A stretch of 64,000 nt of DNA. Source: Papilionanthe hookeriana x Papilionanthe teres. Its lineage: Eukaryota; Streptophyta; Magnoliopsida; Asparagales; Orchidaceae. Both the position numbers and the translations under genes were made by a program. The stretch spans positions 2,728,001-2,792,000 of the forward strand of contig CM040425.1 of NCBI GenBank assembly GCA_022702705.1, read 5' to 3'. Positions 10,503-21,527 of the stretch are shown piece by piece (positions within the stretch are counted from its first letter, which is position 1; each line of letters begins with the position of its first letter). The notes beneath the pieces are model-generated. The model saw only the letters and a program-made list of their open reading frames with translations, searched no databases and was not told the DNA's origin.

Positions 10503-12804
10503 TAACCTACACTTAAGACATGAAGAAATAAATCTAAAATAACTTGAACATCTATTCAGAACTTAAATCATTAATTTGAACTTAAATTTGAATCACGAAA
10601 TCATTAAATATCATTTTGCCTTTAGGAGCTTTAGTTATCATAACTCCTAAATAGAACATTAAAATGAAATGTTACTTCACTTATAGGACATTCAAATGTC
10701 ACTAGTTCAGCTAAGCAAGTTAACAAAACTTGAAAACCTCGGACGATCGATTCATTTACACGATTAAATTCATTTGGACTTGAAACGATCCTAGAAATAT
10801 TGAAAAGATGTTTAAGATTCTTCTTAAGCACTTCCTCGATATGATAGGATATTTACTAAGAACAATTGAACTTAATTGTTCTTTGATGAAGAAAATCGTC
10901 TTGAACTAAAACACGAAGAACCTAGACGTCGTAGGAAGCGACTATGTTATAGGATTAGGAATTTGGTAGAAAACCATAAACCTTTCCCTTAGCTTTACCT
11001 AGGAACTTGCTTAAATATTCTAACTGTGTTTTAAGTGCGGCTTGGGATGACGGGAAGACCCTCGGGTACGCTTTTATTTTATTGCGGTTTATTTTATTGC
11101 AAATGCACTTTATTTTTCTTGCATGATAAACAACGGTTGCATGAAGCCAACACCTTTAGGACAGAAACCAAAGCTGAAACCCAAAATTAAAATAAAAGAC
11201 ACTACAAGATAAAATTCACCTCCACTAACATTTCAAAATATAAGACAACTCGAAATTTAATCACAAACAGAACACAAAACTACAATTACAACTAAATTAA
11301 AATGTCTTGTTGGATGATCGGGAATACCTCGGATGATGTAACCTACGTGTTGCTAGCGGGATTTCCACGGTCTAAATGAAAGTGTGGAACTCATTCGGTT
11401 GAGTTTAGCAAATTCATACGGACTAAGTGAATCAGATAAAAATAATGGTGCGGAAGGATGGAGCAGTGGGATCTTAGCAGGTGTCGTTATAATCAACTTT
11501 AAGATTTGTTTTAATTAAAACACAAAAAACACTTGGAAATTAAGACTTCTCTAAACCGAACACTTCTCTCATCTCTTGATTTATGATTTCTAAAACTAAA
11601 CCTGCTGCAACAACGAGGAGCTCGGAGCATGGTGGGCGGCACGGCCATCGTCGTCGATGAAAACTTGAACTACTTCGATAAAACTTTCTTAGAATTAAAT
11701 AACAAAGCCATAGGACTTCGAGGTAGTTTGCACTAGTGCAACATAAATCCTCGACTCTTCGTTAGGCATTTGCATTGCAAATTAAGCCCTAGCAGGTCTT
11801 AGGATTCAGAGGTAGTCGTCCGGTACGACATAAACCCTCATATCTTCTAGGCGATTTGTATGATTCTATCATATAAATATAAGCCACTAATTAACTAAAT
11901 TGGCGAGATTAAAACATTAAATAAACATTAGGACTTTCTAAATCCGAAGCGAACAATAGGATAATCGGGAGATTACCGAAGTCAAGCTTCGAATCCGTGA
12001 TCTCTCCTACTTTTCTTCCTTTGAATTCCCAAAATAAAAATGTTCCAAATTTGATCCATTCCCTATTGAAATTCCAAAATTCAACCCCTTGAAAACTTAA
12101 ACTTTGAAATTCTTGAGAGCAGAATTATTGATTATTATCGAGAGTTTTCTTAGGTGATTCCCATCACTTAAGATGTAATTAACTATAGGGGCTTGCCCTT
12201 ATAGGGAACTTTAAGAACCCGGGTAATATAAACCACGTTTAATAGTTTCATATTAAGCGGGGAATTTATCGGCTTATAAAATTGGTTCGCGGACCAAACG
12301 GATGTCACAAACCTTTCTAGTTTATTTAATCGAGCCCCATTATCGAGCGAGTGTGTCTATTCTTCGGGATAGATACACGGTTTGTGGTGCGGCGCTCGTT
12401 TATATAAACTATTCGGGATGTGAGATCGGTTTGATTTCATATCTTAAAATTTTCAAATTTAAAATTATTTTCAAAATCAAATACTACTTTTCAAATTATT
12501 TATTTAAATTAAATTAAAATTCGCCGACAATTTTTGTAGGCGACTCTCTTTTCAAAATAAAACACACAACCTAAAAATATGCCGACAATGCATGGAGAAT
12601 TAAAACAATGCAGACAGTAAATAAATCATTAAAAATAAAATACTTGATGATATTAAATGATTTCTTTTCCACATTATTCTCCTCTGTTCACTGAGCAAGA
12701 AGGTATTTTTATTTTATTTTAAGGATTTTTCTACACAAAGTTATGAATTTTTGAAGTTCTCGTAATTAAATAAATAGAAAAATAGCCTATTTTCCTACTT
12801 ATCC

Positions 12805-13010
12805 ACGCGGCGCCACGCCATCCTCGGCAGCTACGAAAGGCCGCGTCGTCTCTCGATTCGGCTCCGCCATCCGACTCAACATTCCGGGGGCCCGCGCTTC
12901 ATGCACCATTGCGGCGTCCGGCTCGATCCGGACCGTCCGGTAGATACATGCTCGATCCGACGGCTCCCGGTCATCGTCTACGGCGGGTGTGCACACGTGA
13001 TCGTCGACCT
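12805..13010 (-). other. CpG-rich block in X2 LTR
   Basis: Counterpart of the X1 block at 8250-8460, at the same offset from the LTR start. It is rich in CGGCG and CGATC words. Confidence 0.6.
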
Positions 13011-13597
13011 TCTAACCCTAATTTCTCACTCGATTCTCGATGGATTTTTGTGTTCTTATGCTCTATGGATTCGTCTTGAGGCGACGAACACATCCATACG
13101 GTAAACATGTATTTAAATTGACTCAAATTAAATGGAGAATCTCTCGTAAGCTCGGGAAGAAGAGTGAGTCCATACCTTTGCTCGGAGAAGTGAAGCTTCG
13201 ATGCGAGAGTTGTGTCACCTTCGATTGGGTCCGAAGCAAGCTCCGGATGAAGTCCCTTGGCACAGTGAGTTGTCTAGCTATGAAAGTGACCACGGCCGAT
13301 CACAAAGCTTGGAGGCTGGAACAAGCTGGGTGGCTCGGGGATGGGGCTTTCGGTGGGAAACTTCTCTCTTGGTACGAGTGAAGGTGTAGGACCGATCGAT
13401 TTGAAGATTGATCCTTTGTGAAGAAGTGTCTGGTTTTTGGACTAAAGTTTGAGCTCGAAATTGAGCTCGACGTGGAGAAGTGGAGCGGGAATTCGGTGGG
13501 GATCAAGTGCTACATATGTGGAGAGTGATGCGGAATGATTTTGGCAAAGTTTCCTTAAGGTTTGGTTCGGCACCTTCCATGGCCGAGAGGGGTGGTG

Positions 13598-13605
13598 TTT
13601 AAATA
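13598..13605 (-). promoter_or_regulatory. Putative TATA box of X2 5' LTR
   Basis: TATTTAAA on the minus strand, 2363 bp from the LTR start, in the same sequence context as in X1 and X3. Confidence 0.55.
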
Positions 13606-15968
13606 GAGGTGGTGGAGAGCCTCACGGGGATGACCGAGGGTTGGGATCGGTTGCTTAGGTCGAGGGCGAACGACCATGGTGGCCATTGGGCATGGGGCGG
13701 CTCGGCGAGGTGGAATTCCAAAGTTTGGCTCCTCCCCAGTGTCTCGGCCATGGAGTTTCGAGCGGCTCGTGGTGGGCAGCCGGCCGGGGTCAGTCCTTGT
13801 TGTCATCGGGGAGGTCGAGGTGGGGCTTAGTGCGATCGATTGGCATTAGCCATGTGTAAAGGTGTTGAATCGAAGTGGAATGGGGAAGAGGCCATTTTGG
13901 CTTGAATTGGGTCAACCCATCCTTTTGGGCTAGGTGCACCTCCCCATGGCTAGTTTGGGCTGAAGAGAAGGTGGTTTAGGTCAGCTTGATTAGTGGGGAA
14001 AGGTCACCATCCAAGTACAATTAGGCATAAGCATGGTTAAGGGGAATCATGGGAGTGGTTAATCACCTTTAGGAATTAAGGAAAGAATCTCCTCCTTTTG
14101 ACCAAATTGGCATGGTGACATGTAAAGAGGCTCTGATGGCTTCCATGTGGCTCATGCATGGCTTTATGGCTCATCTTTGGCTTGGGAAAAGTTAAGTCAA
14201 TTTCATGGAAATGGATTTAAGAAAATTTTGGTATTTTGATGGGAATTTGTATGGGGCTTGATTTGGAATTGTTTAATTGATGATTTTGAAACTTAGGGGT
14301 GATTTTGATTAAATGGATGATGAGGGGAAGTGTCATGTGGGCTTTGGATGAATTTGGGCTTTTGAATTTGAAGGAAGTGGGCTTTTAGGAAGGTTTAAGG
14401 GAAGTGGGCTTTTTATTTTAGGATGGGCATTTGGGTGAAAATTTTGTGAAGGACCATGTCAAATAAATGTTACAATTGGTTTAGGGATGTTTCATGAATG
14501 GTTTGGAGTCAATTTGGTGTGATTTGGAATTGAATTGGTTTGAATTTGGGTTCATTTGGTAAGTGGGCCGATGTAGGTCAAATTGGGCTAACTTGGGCCA
14601 ATGTTGGGCTAGGGTTGAAATTGATGTAAAATTAATGTTGGGAAATGTTTATGGGAGTGTTTCAAAGAGGTTTTGGCTTTGGTTGGGTTTTGATTTTGGG
14701 GTTTGGGCTTATTTGGGCTAGGTTTAGGTTTAGGTCAAAATTGGGCCTTTTAGCTTTGGGTTGAATTTGAGTGGGGTTTGGGTCTAAACGTTGGGCAAAT
14801 CATGTTAGTGTTTTGTTTATGGGGATGTTAAGGAAGGTTTAGAAAAGATTTGGGGTTAATTGGAGTTGAATTGGGTGAGTTTGGGCTAAGTTTGGGTCAT
14901 GGGTCCAAATTGGGCTTTAAGGCCAAAAGTGAAATTGGATCCAAATGTCAATCAAATTGGACTTGGATTTGGTCTAGATTGGTGTTTGGAATGTTGAATT
15001 GAAGTTTAGAATTGAATTGGACCAGAATTTGAGTCAATTGGGTAGGTTTGGTTTGACATTGGGTTCATTTTGGGTTAAAATGGGTCAAATTGGGGGTTTT
15101 GATAAAAGTGGGGTAAATTGACCCCATGGTGTAGTTAGACAAAATGAAATTGGGAAAATTTGGGATTTTCTGGAATTTTCTAGGAATTTTCTGAATTTTT
15201 GGATTTTTTGGCTAAGAGGGGCATTTTGGGTATTTGGAGGGTATTGAGAGGTATTTTTGGAATCTTTGGTATTTTTGGGTATGGATGATCAATTTGAGTA
15301 ATGTGGGAATTTTTGGGATTGATTTTGAGGAATTTTGGGTAATTTAGGTGATTTTGCAAATTTTGGGTGGTTTCAAGGGTTTTGGGTAGGCTAGGCGGGT
15401 GTAGGGTCCAGGGGTCAAAAATTGAAAATTTGCAAAATTGAAGATTAGGTAAATGTAAGTGGAATGAAATCATTTTGGTTGAGCCATGAAGCCATATCAA
15501 GCCCACATGAGCCATGAAGGGACTCATTTGAGGCATCCACTATGTTGTTCCTAACCCTGCTTGCGAGGGCTTAGGGGTTAAGGACCATCCATGTGAATCA
15601 CCTTCATGAGTCGGGAGGTCGAGTTGGGTATGGGTGTGGTTTTAGGAGGTGTGTGAAAGTGTAGTGTATAAATGTAGTGTATGTGTAAGCCGGCCCTCAC
15701 CGGACCAGGGCCACCGAGGCGGTCCTAAGGCCGAAGAGTCCTATAGGAACTCATCCTTTAAACTTCCACATTTGATTTCAACCCTCTAGGTGATTAGGGG
15801 TCTACGGTCGAAGTTTGTGGAGTTTGCAGGGAGTTAAGAAGTTGTTTGAAATTTCTAAAGGGTGGGTTCCACTTCTTGTCCTCTAAGATTAGTCAAAGGA
15901 AAAGCCTAAGGCTAGATCCTAAGTACTAAAGAGAAGAAGAGGAGACCTCATCAAAAATGAGGTCAACA

Positions 15969-17223
15969 ATTTCAGAACATTAAATGTTATCTCTTGATCA
16001 TTAACTCTCATTTTTAATTCTCCTTTTTGCACATCAATCATAGCTCGTCCGGTAGCTAGAAATGGTCTCCCTAAAATAATAGGTATTTTTTTATCTTCTT
16101 CCATATCTAGAACAATGAAATCCACAACGAAGATAAATTTATCTACCTTAACAAGAACATCCCCTATAACTTATTTAGGATAAGTGATCGACCGATCAGC
16201 TAACTAAAGAGTTACAGTGGTAGGAGAAATCTCTCCAAAATCTAACCTTCGAAAGATTGAAAATGGCATGAGATTAATACTAGCTCCTAAATCACATAAG
16301 GCTTTTCCACATAATTTTTCTTCAATAACACATGGTATAGTGAAACTTCCAGGATCTTTAAGTTTCTGAGGTAATTTCTTCTGAATTATTGCACTACATT
16401 CTTCACTTAATGTAACAGTTTCATAAGCTTCAAATTTTTTCTTCTTGATTAAATTGTCCTTCATAAATTTTTCATAGCTTGGCATTTGCTCCAAAGCTTC
16501 AACAAAAGGAATGTTGATGGTAAGTTTCTTAAAAATTTCAAAGAACATAGAAAATTGATGGTCAAGCTTCTGCTGTTTTATTCTTTGAAGAAAAGGTGGT
16601 GGTGGTCTTTTAACTTGCACTTCAATAGGTACTACAGTCTGATCTTTACTTGGAGAAATGGTATCTTTAGGTTTTTCAATCTCTTGAACTTCTTTATCTT
16701 TTTCAATCTCATCCCGTGTTTTCTCTTTTAATTCCTTTCCACTTCTGAGTTGTACAGCTTTTTTCTTTTTCATGATCTTTTCTAGATTCTTTAGGATTAA
16801 TTTTGACATTTCTAGGCAGTGTTCCTTGAGGTTTGTAATTAATGAAATTAGCGATTTGACCCATCTGATTCTCAATATTACGAATAGCAATGTTTTGACT
16901 TTGTAGCTGATTGCTTAGTTGCAAGATCAATTCTTCTACAAACAACTTTTTCTACTGATTGTTATAACCAGGAGGATAAGTTGGTCTATAGTTTGAATTT
17001 CCTTGATTGTTCTAATTTGGATTGGATTGATTTCCATTACTCCAATTAAAGTTAGGATGATTTTTCCAACCAGGATTATAATAATTAGAATAAGGGTTAT
17101 TAGTTTTGCTAGCAATAGCTTGCAAAGTTTCCATTGTTTGAGAATCATTAAAATTTACAGAATCATCATTACTTACATGCGATATATTAATAACAAAATT
17201 ATCATATTTCTTAGATATCGTAG
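15969..17223 (-). pseudogene. Athila-like A: gag C-terminus and aspartic protease
   Basis: Minus-strand reading continues the gag of A: after the B insertion come the Asn-rich gag tail (NPYSNYYNPGW), a Lys/Glu-rich linker and the retropepsin-like protease. The protease active-site box reads CDLGASINLMP (near 16280) and is followed by the conserved ILGRPFLATGRAMIDVQKGEL (16020-16090). Stops and frameshifts separate the frames 17254-17012, 16945-16709, 16890-16204 and 16125-15969. The end is abrupt: after DQEITFNVLK the frame enters the Ogre-like LTR X2. The protease would process the gag-pol polyprotein in virus-like particles. This copy is dead. Confidence 0.85.
17219..17223 (+). repeat. TSD of element B (CGTAG), left copy
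   Basis: CGTAG at 17219-17223 recurs at 37092-37096, directly outside the two TGATCAC ends of B. Confidence 0.93.
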
Positions 17224-18897
17224 TGATCACTGAAAAATTTATTAAGAAATTCATACCTATTTTTGATGAAATTGCACTTTAAAGAAAGGTATTTTCTTTA
17301 TTTTGTTGCAGGAAAGGAGAATTTAGGTGATAAAAGCAAAAATCATAAAAAGGAGCGGATTTGGAGCAAAAAGGAAGAAAATAATGCAATTTGTGCTGAG
17401 TCGCCGACGGCGAGATCGAGCCCGCCGACGGCGAGGGTACGAGGAAGAAATTCGAAGGATTTATAAGCTGTCTCGGCGACGGCGAGCCCGAGCCCGCCGA
17501 CAGCGAGATAGCGCGGTTCGAAGACCTTCTAAAAGCCTCGCCGACAGCGAGGTAGTTTGTCACCGACGGCGAGGTAGTTCAAATGGCGCAGATACATTGA
17601 ACCTGGACACTTTTTGAAGGGATGCTTACACACCTCTTGGTCCTTTGCTCACCTCTATATATAGAGGCCGAAATTCAGCTTATAAGTGTGTGTTATAAGG
17701 GTGTGTTATAAGGGTGTGTTATTTTGTGTTATGTGTGTCAATTTGTGTCTTAAGAGTCTTTTATTTATGTGTGTGAGCAGTCTTTAGAGTCTTTATTAGT
17801 GTAATTAGTGAGTTTTTAGTGAGTTAGTGAGTTTTTAGTGAGTCTTGCTAGACTGGAAGGAAGAGTCGAAAAGGCTACGAGGAGTACGCTGGGGATAAAT
17901 CGAGATAAGTATTTGTATTTATTGTTTTTAACTTTAAATGAAATCCATGCTTAGTTAAGTTCCTATGCATTCTGAGTAGTTTATTAGTCTTTCTCCCTGT
18001 TATGAAATTAAGTGACTTGATGAACTTAAAACAGAAGTACTTTTATATATATTAATAAATTGTGATAATTTTTACTTAAAACTTAATTTACTTTCAAACT
18101 AACCATTTGATTTGTTAAAATATGTTGAATATCAACTATAGTAAAAATTACATCGGATATTCGGGAATTCGAAAGCCTTGGAAGGAAGGTGCAAATAAAT
18201 AGGAAATAATATCATCGAGCGTAGAATTGAGCATTTTAGTGTGACGGACTAAAATATTCGATCCGGTCCTATTGTTTGAAAGTCTGAAGTGTAGATGTTA
18301 GCCCTCGGGCGAGGGGAACGTGGGAGCTCTTAAGTGGCGGTCGGTATCCTCCGGCCTAGCCGCGGATTCGGTAATCAAACATAGGATTAGTCGATATTCT
18401 TTACACTGGACCAAAGGGTAAAGAATAGGAATGCTCCTATTTGTCACAATACCTTAAAATTATCTATTTAAATTCATCAATCACTTAAATTTCTAAACAA
18501 GGGGAAAGATACTTTTTCTGAATAGTTAAGACTTATTTAGCAATTAGTTTAATTTACTGCACTTTCAATACGTATTAATTTTCTACTTAGTTAAGTTACC
18601 TAATTAAAATACTTAGTTTACTTTATTGCGCTTAAATTTAGAATTCCAAATTTTCGTATACTATTTTAAAATTATTATTATTATTATTTTAAAATTAGTT
18701 GTTATTTAATTTTCTATTTCCCTGTGGGATCGATAACCAGACTCCACTAGAGCCCTGTATTACTTGATACGATACGTATACTTGCGTAGCATCCACAACA
18801 TAAACAATTACAATTCTATACATATAATATAGCGGGGTCGAGTTTTTGGTGTCGTTGCAATTAAATTAAAAATATCATAATATAAAATTGTGGGTCA
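17224..18897 (+). repeat. B left LTR (1674 bp), inverted relative to the element
   Basis: Plus-strand LTR, TGATCACTG…GTGGGTCA, matching the right LTR of B in reverse. After its end come AGTTTT and the first two PBS bases (18898-18905), then the match stops. Landmarks are GC palindrome clusters (17399-17576), a palindromic TATA box (17652-17667), a GTGTGTTATAAGG direct repeat (17693-17730), an AATAGGA hairpin (18425-18442), the ATACGTATACTTGCG block (about 18770) and an internal decayed LTR-end/PBS (18837-18858). Confidence 0.9.
17652..17667 (+). promoter_or_regulatory. Palindromic TATA box in B left LTR
   Basis: CCTCTATATATAGAGG, a perfect 16-bp palindrome. The right LTR has the same site at 29131-29146 with one mismatch. 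It lies upstream of the GTGTGTTATAAGG repeats expected near the transcript start. Confidence 0.6.
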
Positions 18898-20491
18898 AGT
18901 TTTTGACTCAGTTATAAAAACTGCCTCCCATGTTCTCGCTGTCGGCGGGACGTTTCTCGCTGTCAGCGAGTTCGATAAATTCCCCAAACTTACTTATTAC
19001 TTGTCCTCAAGTAATTTTAGTACTACATAAAAATAACGAGTTCTATAATAAGATTTTTCAATTTAAATAAACTATGAATTAGATTAATTAATATCATAAT
19101 AAAGTTAAATAAAAATAATTCATGTAATTTAATTAATCTTATAGAAATAAATTATTTAGTTATCAGGTCTAAGATTTCTAGCTTACTATTCATTTCAGGA
19201 ATGACTATATTTAAAAGAATAACTACTTAAGATATTCATTTGATAAGAAATTCAAGAAAACACTATTAGGTAAAATTCTAATCCATAAACATAAGTTTGG
19301 AAATATCTAAGTTTTTCCCTTTAGGTTAATTCAAATGAAGCCAATTTTTGATAAGGCATCTCCTTAAGCTTCTCTTCATTTTTCTTTTTCTTTTTCTTTT
19401 TCTTTTTTTTTAATGAGGATTACTGTATATGGAGAGCCTGTTAATAATTTTGAACTTCATTTTCATCTTCCTAAATTTGAAACTTAGAAATATTTCTTAG
19501 CTTATATATACTTCATAGTTTTTACTTCATTGATTTTCGATCTTTTCTTTTTCACTTGAATACTTAAGAATTTTAATTTTAGAATATAGTTTTCCTTACT
19601 AAAAATAGTTTACTATATTCTTATTCCCTTTAACCAAATATTTTATTCTATTTAATTAATTAAAGCACTAGAAATATTTCATTTAACCTTTTATAATAAT
19701 TAAATAAAATAATTCATATTAATTAAATTGAAAAATTTGCTATAAAAATCATTTTATAATAATTTGAAAATAGAAATTGAGAACAAGTTAATAACTAAAT
19801 TTGTATTTTACTCCCCCCCAAACTTAAATTTTTATATCTACTCTAAATAATGAAAAAGGGAAAGTAAATAAATCATACCTTTGAAGTTTAGGTATTTCTT
19901 TTTTCTTTGAAATTTTTGCGAGGCTTTTTCATTTTTCATTGAACTTGTATCTTGTTAGTATTTTCCATATATATATATAACAATTTAAAGAAAATGCAGG
20001 GATAAAATCTGAGATAAGTATTAAATACAACAATTAAAATTAACTCTACACTACATATGAATTACTAACATATTAAAAACATTGAACTAACAGATTAACA
20101 ATTTTAAAAACTTAAAACAATACAAAATAAAATAAAAACATACTAAAGAAAACCAACATCCTATTTAACATAAGAATAAATGCAATTAACTAACACAAAA
20201 AACAATAACTAAACTATTATCACAATTCAAGCAAATTAATCTAACTAACATCCAATGTCTCACAACATAAAGTACTGAATATTACAAACATATAAAAGTT
20301 TCCAAAATAACTTAACATCAAACAAACAAAACAAATAAAGTCCTAATCTTCGACATCAAAGTACCAAACTATATTATCATCCCCTCCTTGATACGTAAGC
20401 TGAGAAGGCTGAGCGGGATGATACTTAGTATACCTCGGGCACTACTGGAAAGATGACATCTAAATCTCCGCTCCTGTAGCGACGTTCGGCT
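18898..20491 (-). other. B 3' non-coding region with two PPT-like tracts
   Basis: AT-rich, no gene. Read on minus: an internal PPT-like AAGTTTGGGGGGGA at 19812-19825, a purine-rich conserved block at about 19360-19470 (GTTCAAAAT…ATTAACAGGC then a G/A tract), a hairpin TTACTTGAGGACAAGTAA at 18997-19014 and the terminal PPT AAGTTTGGGGAATTT at about 18977-18991. Past the PPT, where an LTR should start, come about 72 bp (18906-18977) resembling the palindromic leader at about 23720-23770, and then the reversed LTR. Confidence 0.75.
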
Positions 20492-21527
20492 TCATGATAT
20501 GCTTATCTCGTACTCTGAATGTCTCTGCAGGTACTCACTATCATAATCATGACTCTTCTCCAGATTATCATTCCTTTGATCAAAATGATCAAATCTTCTC
20601 CCCATTGTCTCTCCAAACTGCTCAAAACTCCTCCTATGCAGTGTCAGCTCATTCATCAGATCTTGTAGGGTAGGGGTGGTAGGCTCAGGAGGTTCATAGC
20701 TAGTAGAGGGTATATCTCTACTTAGTGAGTGAAATAACTTCTCACTCCTTATCTCCACCCTTCATGAGACTCATATTTCTTAATATTGGCCGCTGTGAGT
20801 GGGTTCATGGGTTCATTCACTCCTCATCATCTGCTGCCTCAACTCCGGAGAGTTGGCGGTTAGCATAAATCGACCCGGGATGTCCCAATCCCCTCCACTT
20901 TCATTTCCAGCGGTGGCTAAGATATTTCTATAGATGACACTTCCAATGTTAATACTTCTATTGTTCTGAATACAGAAATTCAGAACTGCTCTATCCCTTG
21001 TTACCTCACTGTGGTGGTATGTAGGTAACAAAGTAGAACAAATAAAATAGTGCCATGCTTTAGAATTTGCATTTAACTTAGAAAGAGGAAAATTCACTCT
21101 TTCCTGCTGCTTTATCTTCCAAACTCCAGTCCCGTCAGTAAGAAAATTTATCACATCTTCTAGAGGTTCCGGCATAGTTCCAAATGTTTCGTACTCATTT
21201 GGACCGTCCCGAACTTCATAGAAGGCGTTAATTCTAGCAGCGCTGAAGTCAACCATAAATCCACGTACCTTTACGGTGCGTCCTCTACGAAGATCGAGTT
21301 AGAATAAAATTCCTTTACTACTTCCACGGCGGCTACATTGGTGATGTAGCGGAGATTCTACCAACCTCGTTCTTTAATGATCCGCTCGACTTCGCCTCCG
21401 GATTCTTAAAAACTCTATTCGCAATGCACTTTCTTGCTTGAATGTTTTGAAAATACCGATTTTGTGCTCTTGCATTGACAAATCGGTCAGTATCGTAATC
21501 TACTCGTCTTTTCTGTCGTGGAGCCAT
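20492..21527 (-). pseudogene. B env-position ORF, second unit
   Basis: Starts with ATG at 21525-21527 (MAPRQKRRVDYDTDRF) and continues through frame breaks into 21256-20813 and 20758-20492. The middle part contains WHYFICSTLLPTYHHSEVTRDRAVLNFCIQ, a segment shared with the unit at 56673-57829 of element E and with the first unit of B. This is the family usually labelled putative plant transposon protein domain, found after integrase in Athila elements. It sits where env would be, but I see no signal peptide or membrane segment. The C-terminus is polar and looks coiled-coil-like (LHRRSFEQFGETMGRRFDHF). Confidence 0.75.

Larger units (their letters stand above)
5297..12587 (+). mobile_element. 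Ogre-like solo LTR X1 (7291 bp)
   Basis: Starts TGTTGACC and ends GCCGACA (TG…CA), with a perfect ATGCA TSD on both sides and no internal region or second LTR. It is therefore a solo LTR left by LTR-LTR recombination. It aligns along its length with X3 (29546-37057) and in inverted orientation with the X2 LTR. Landmarks in order are a terminal hairpin (5301-5321), pyrimidine-rich U3 with CCCAAA-type repeats (about 5900-7050), TATTTAAA at 7653, a CpG-rich block (8250-8460), AT-rich U5, a pentanucleotide tract (10255-10502) and a decayed internal LTR-end/PBS copy (12522-12545). It holds no protein gene. The 261-codon antisense frame at 7267-8052 shows no recognisable domain. Confidence 0.95.
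1..15968 (-). mobile_element. Ogre-like (Tat lineage) LTR retrotransposon X2, 5' part
   Basis: Minus-strand element whose 5' LTR begins at 15968 (TGTTGACC) and ends at 1379. It is followed by a 5-nt spacer, a tRNA-Arg PBS and about 1.36 kb of internal region that runs off the window. The LTR is about 7.3 kb once the nested solo LTR X1 is removed. Ogre elements of the Tat lineage are known for a tRNA-Arg PBS, very long LTRs and an extra ORF before gag, and all three fit here. It is inserted in the protease region of Athila-like element A: the A frame is intact up to 15969 and turns to noise at the LTR boundary. The matching TSD would lie outside the window. The lineage is inferred from PBS and LTR size, since no pol is visible. 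Confidence 0.85.
12593..15968 (-). repeat. X2 5' LTR, proximal (U3-R) part
   Basis: Reads from TGTTGACC at 15968 leftward and is colinear with X1 5297-8680. It contains the terminal hairpin (15944-15964), the CCCAAA-type U3 region seen in complement as GGGTTTGG-rich DNA (about 13900-15400), a TATTTAAA box at 13598-13605 and the CpG-rich block (12805-13010). Open frames at 13040-13381 and 13609-13830 lie antisense to the LTR, have no recognisable domain and are not conserved as proteins. Confidence 0.9.

Noticed and set aside
12302..12517. 71-codon ORF near the end of X1, with an analogue at 36681-36908 in X3
   Set aside because: Short, in AT-rich U5. The shared residues follow from the LTR DNA similarity, and X2 has no open equivalent.
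16486..17233. Plus-strand ORFs over 16486-16731 and 17003-17233
   Set aside because: Shadows antisense to the gag-protease of A, which is the supported reading.
17399..17576. Regularly spaced GC repeats as a CRISPR-like or satellite array
   Set aside because: Short imperfect palindromes with irregular spacing, in a plant retrotransposon LTR and leader.
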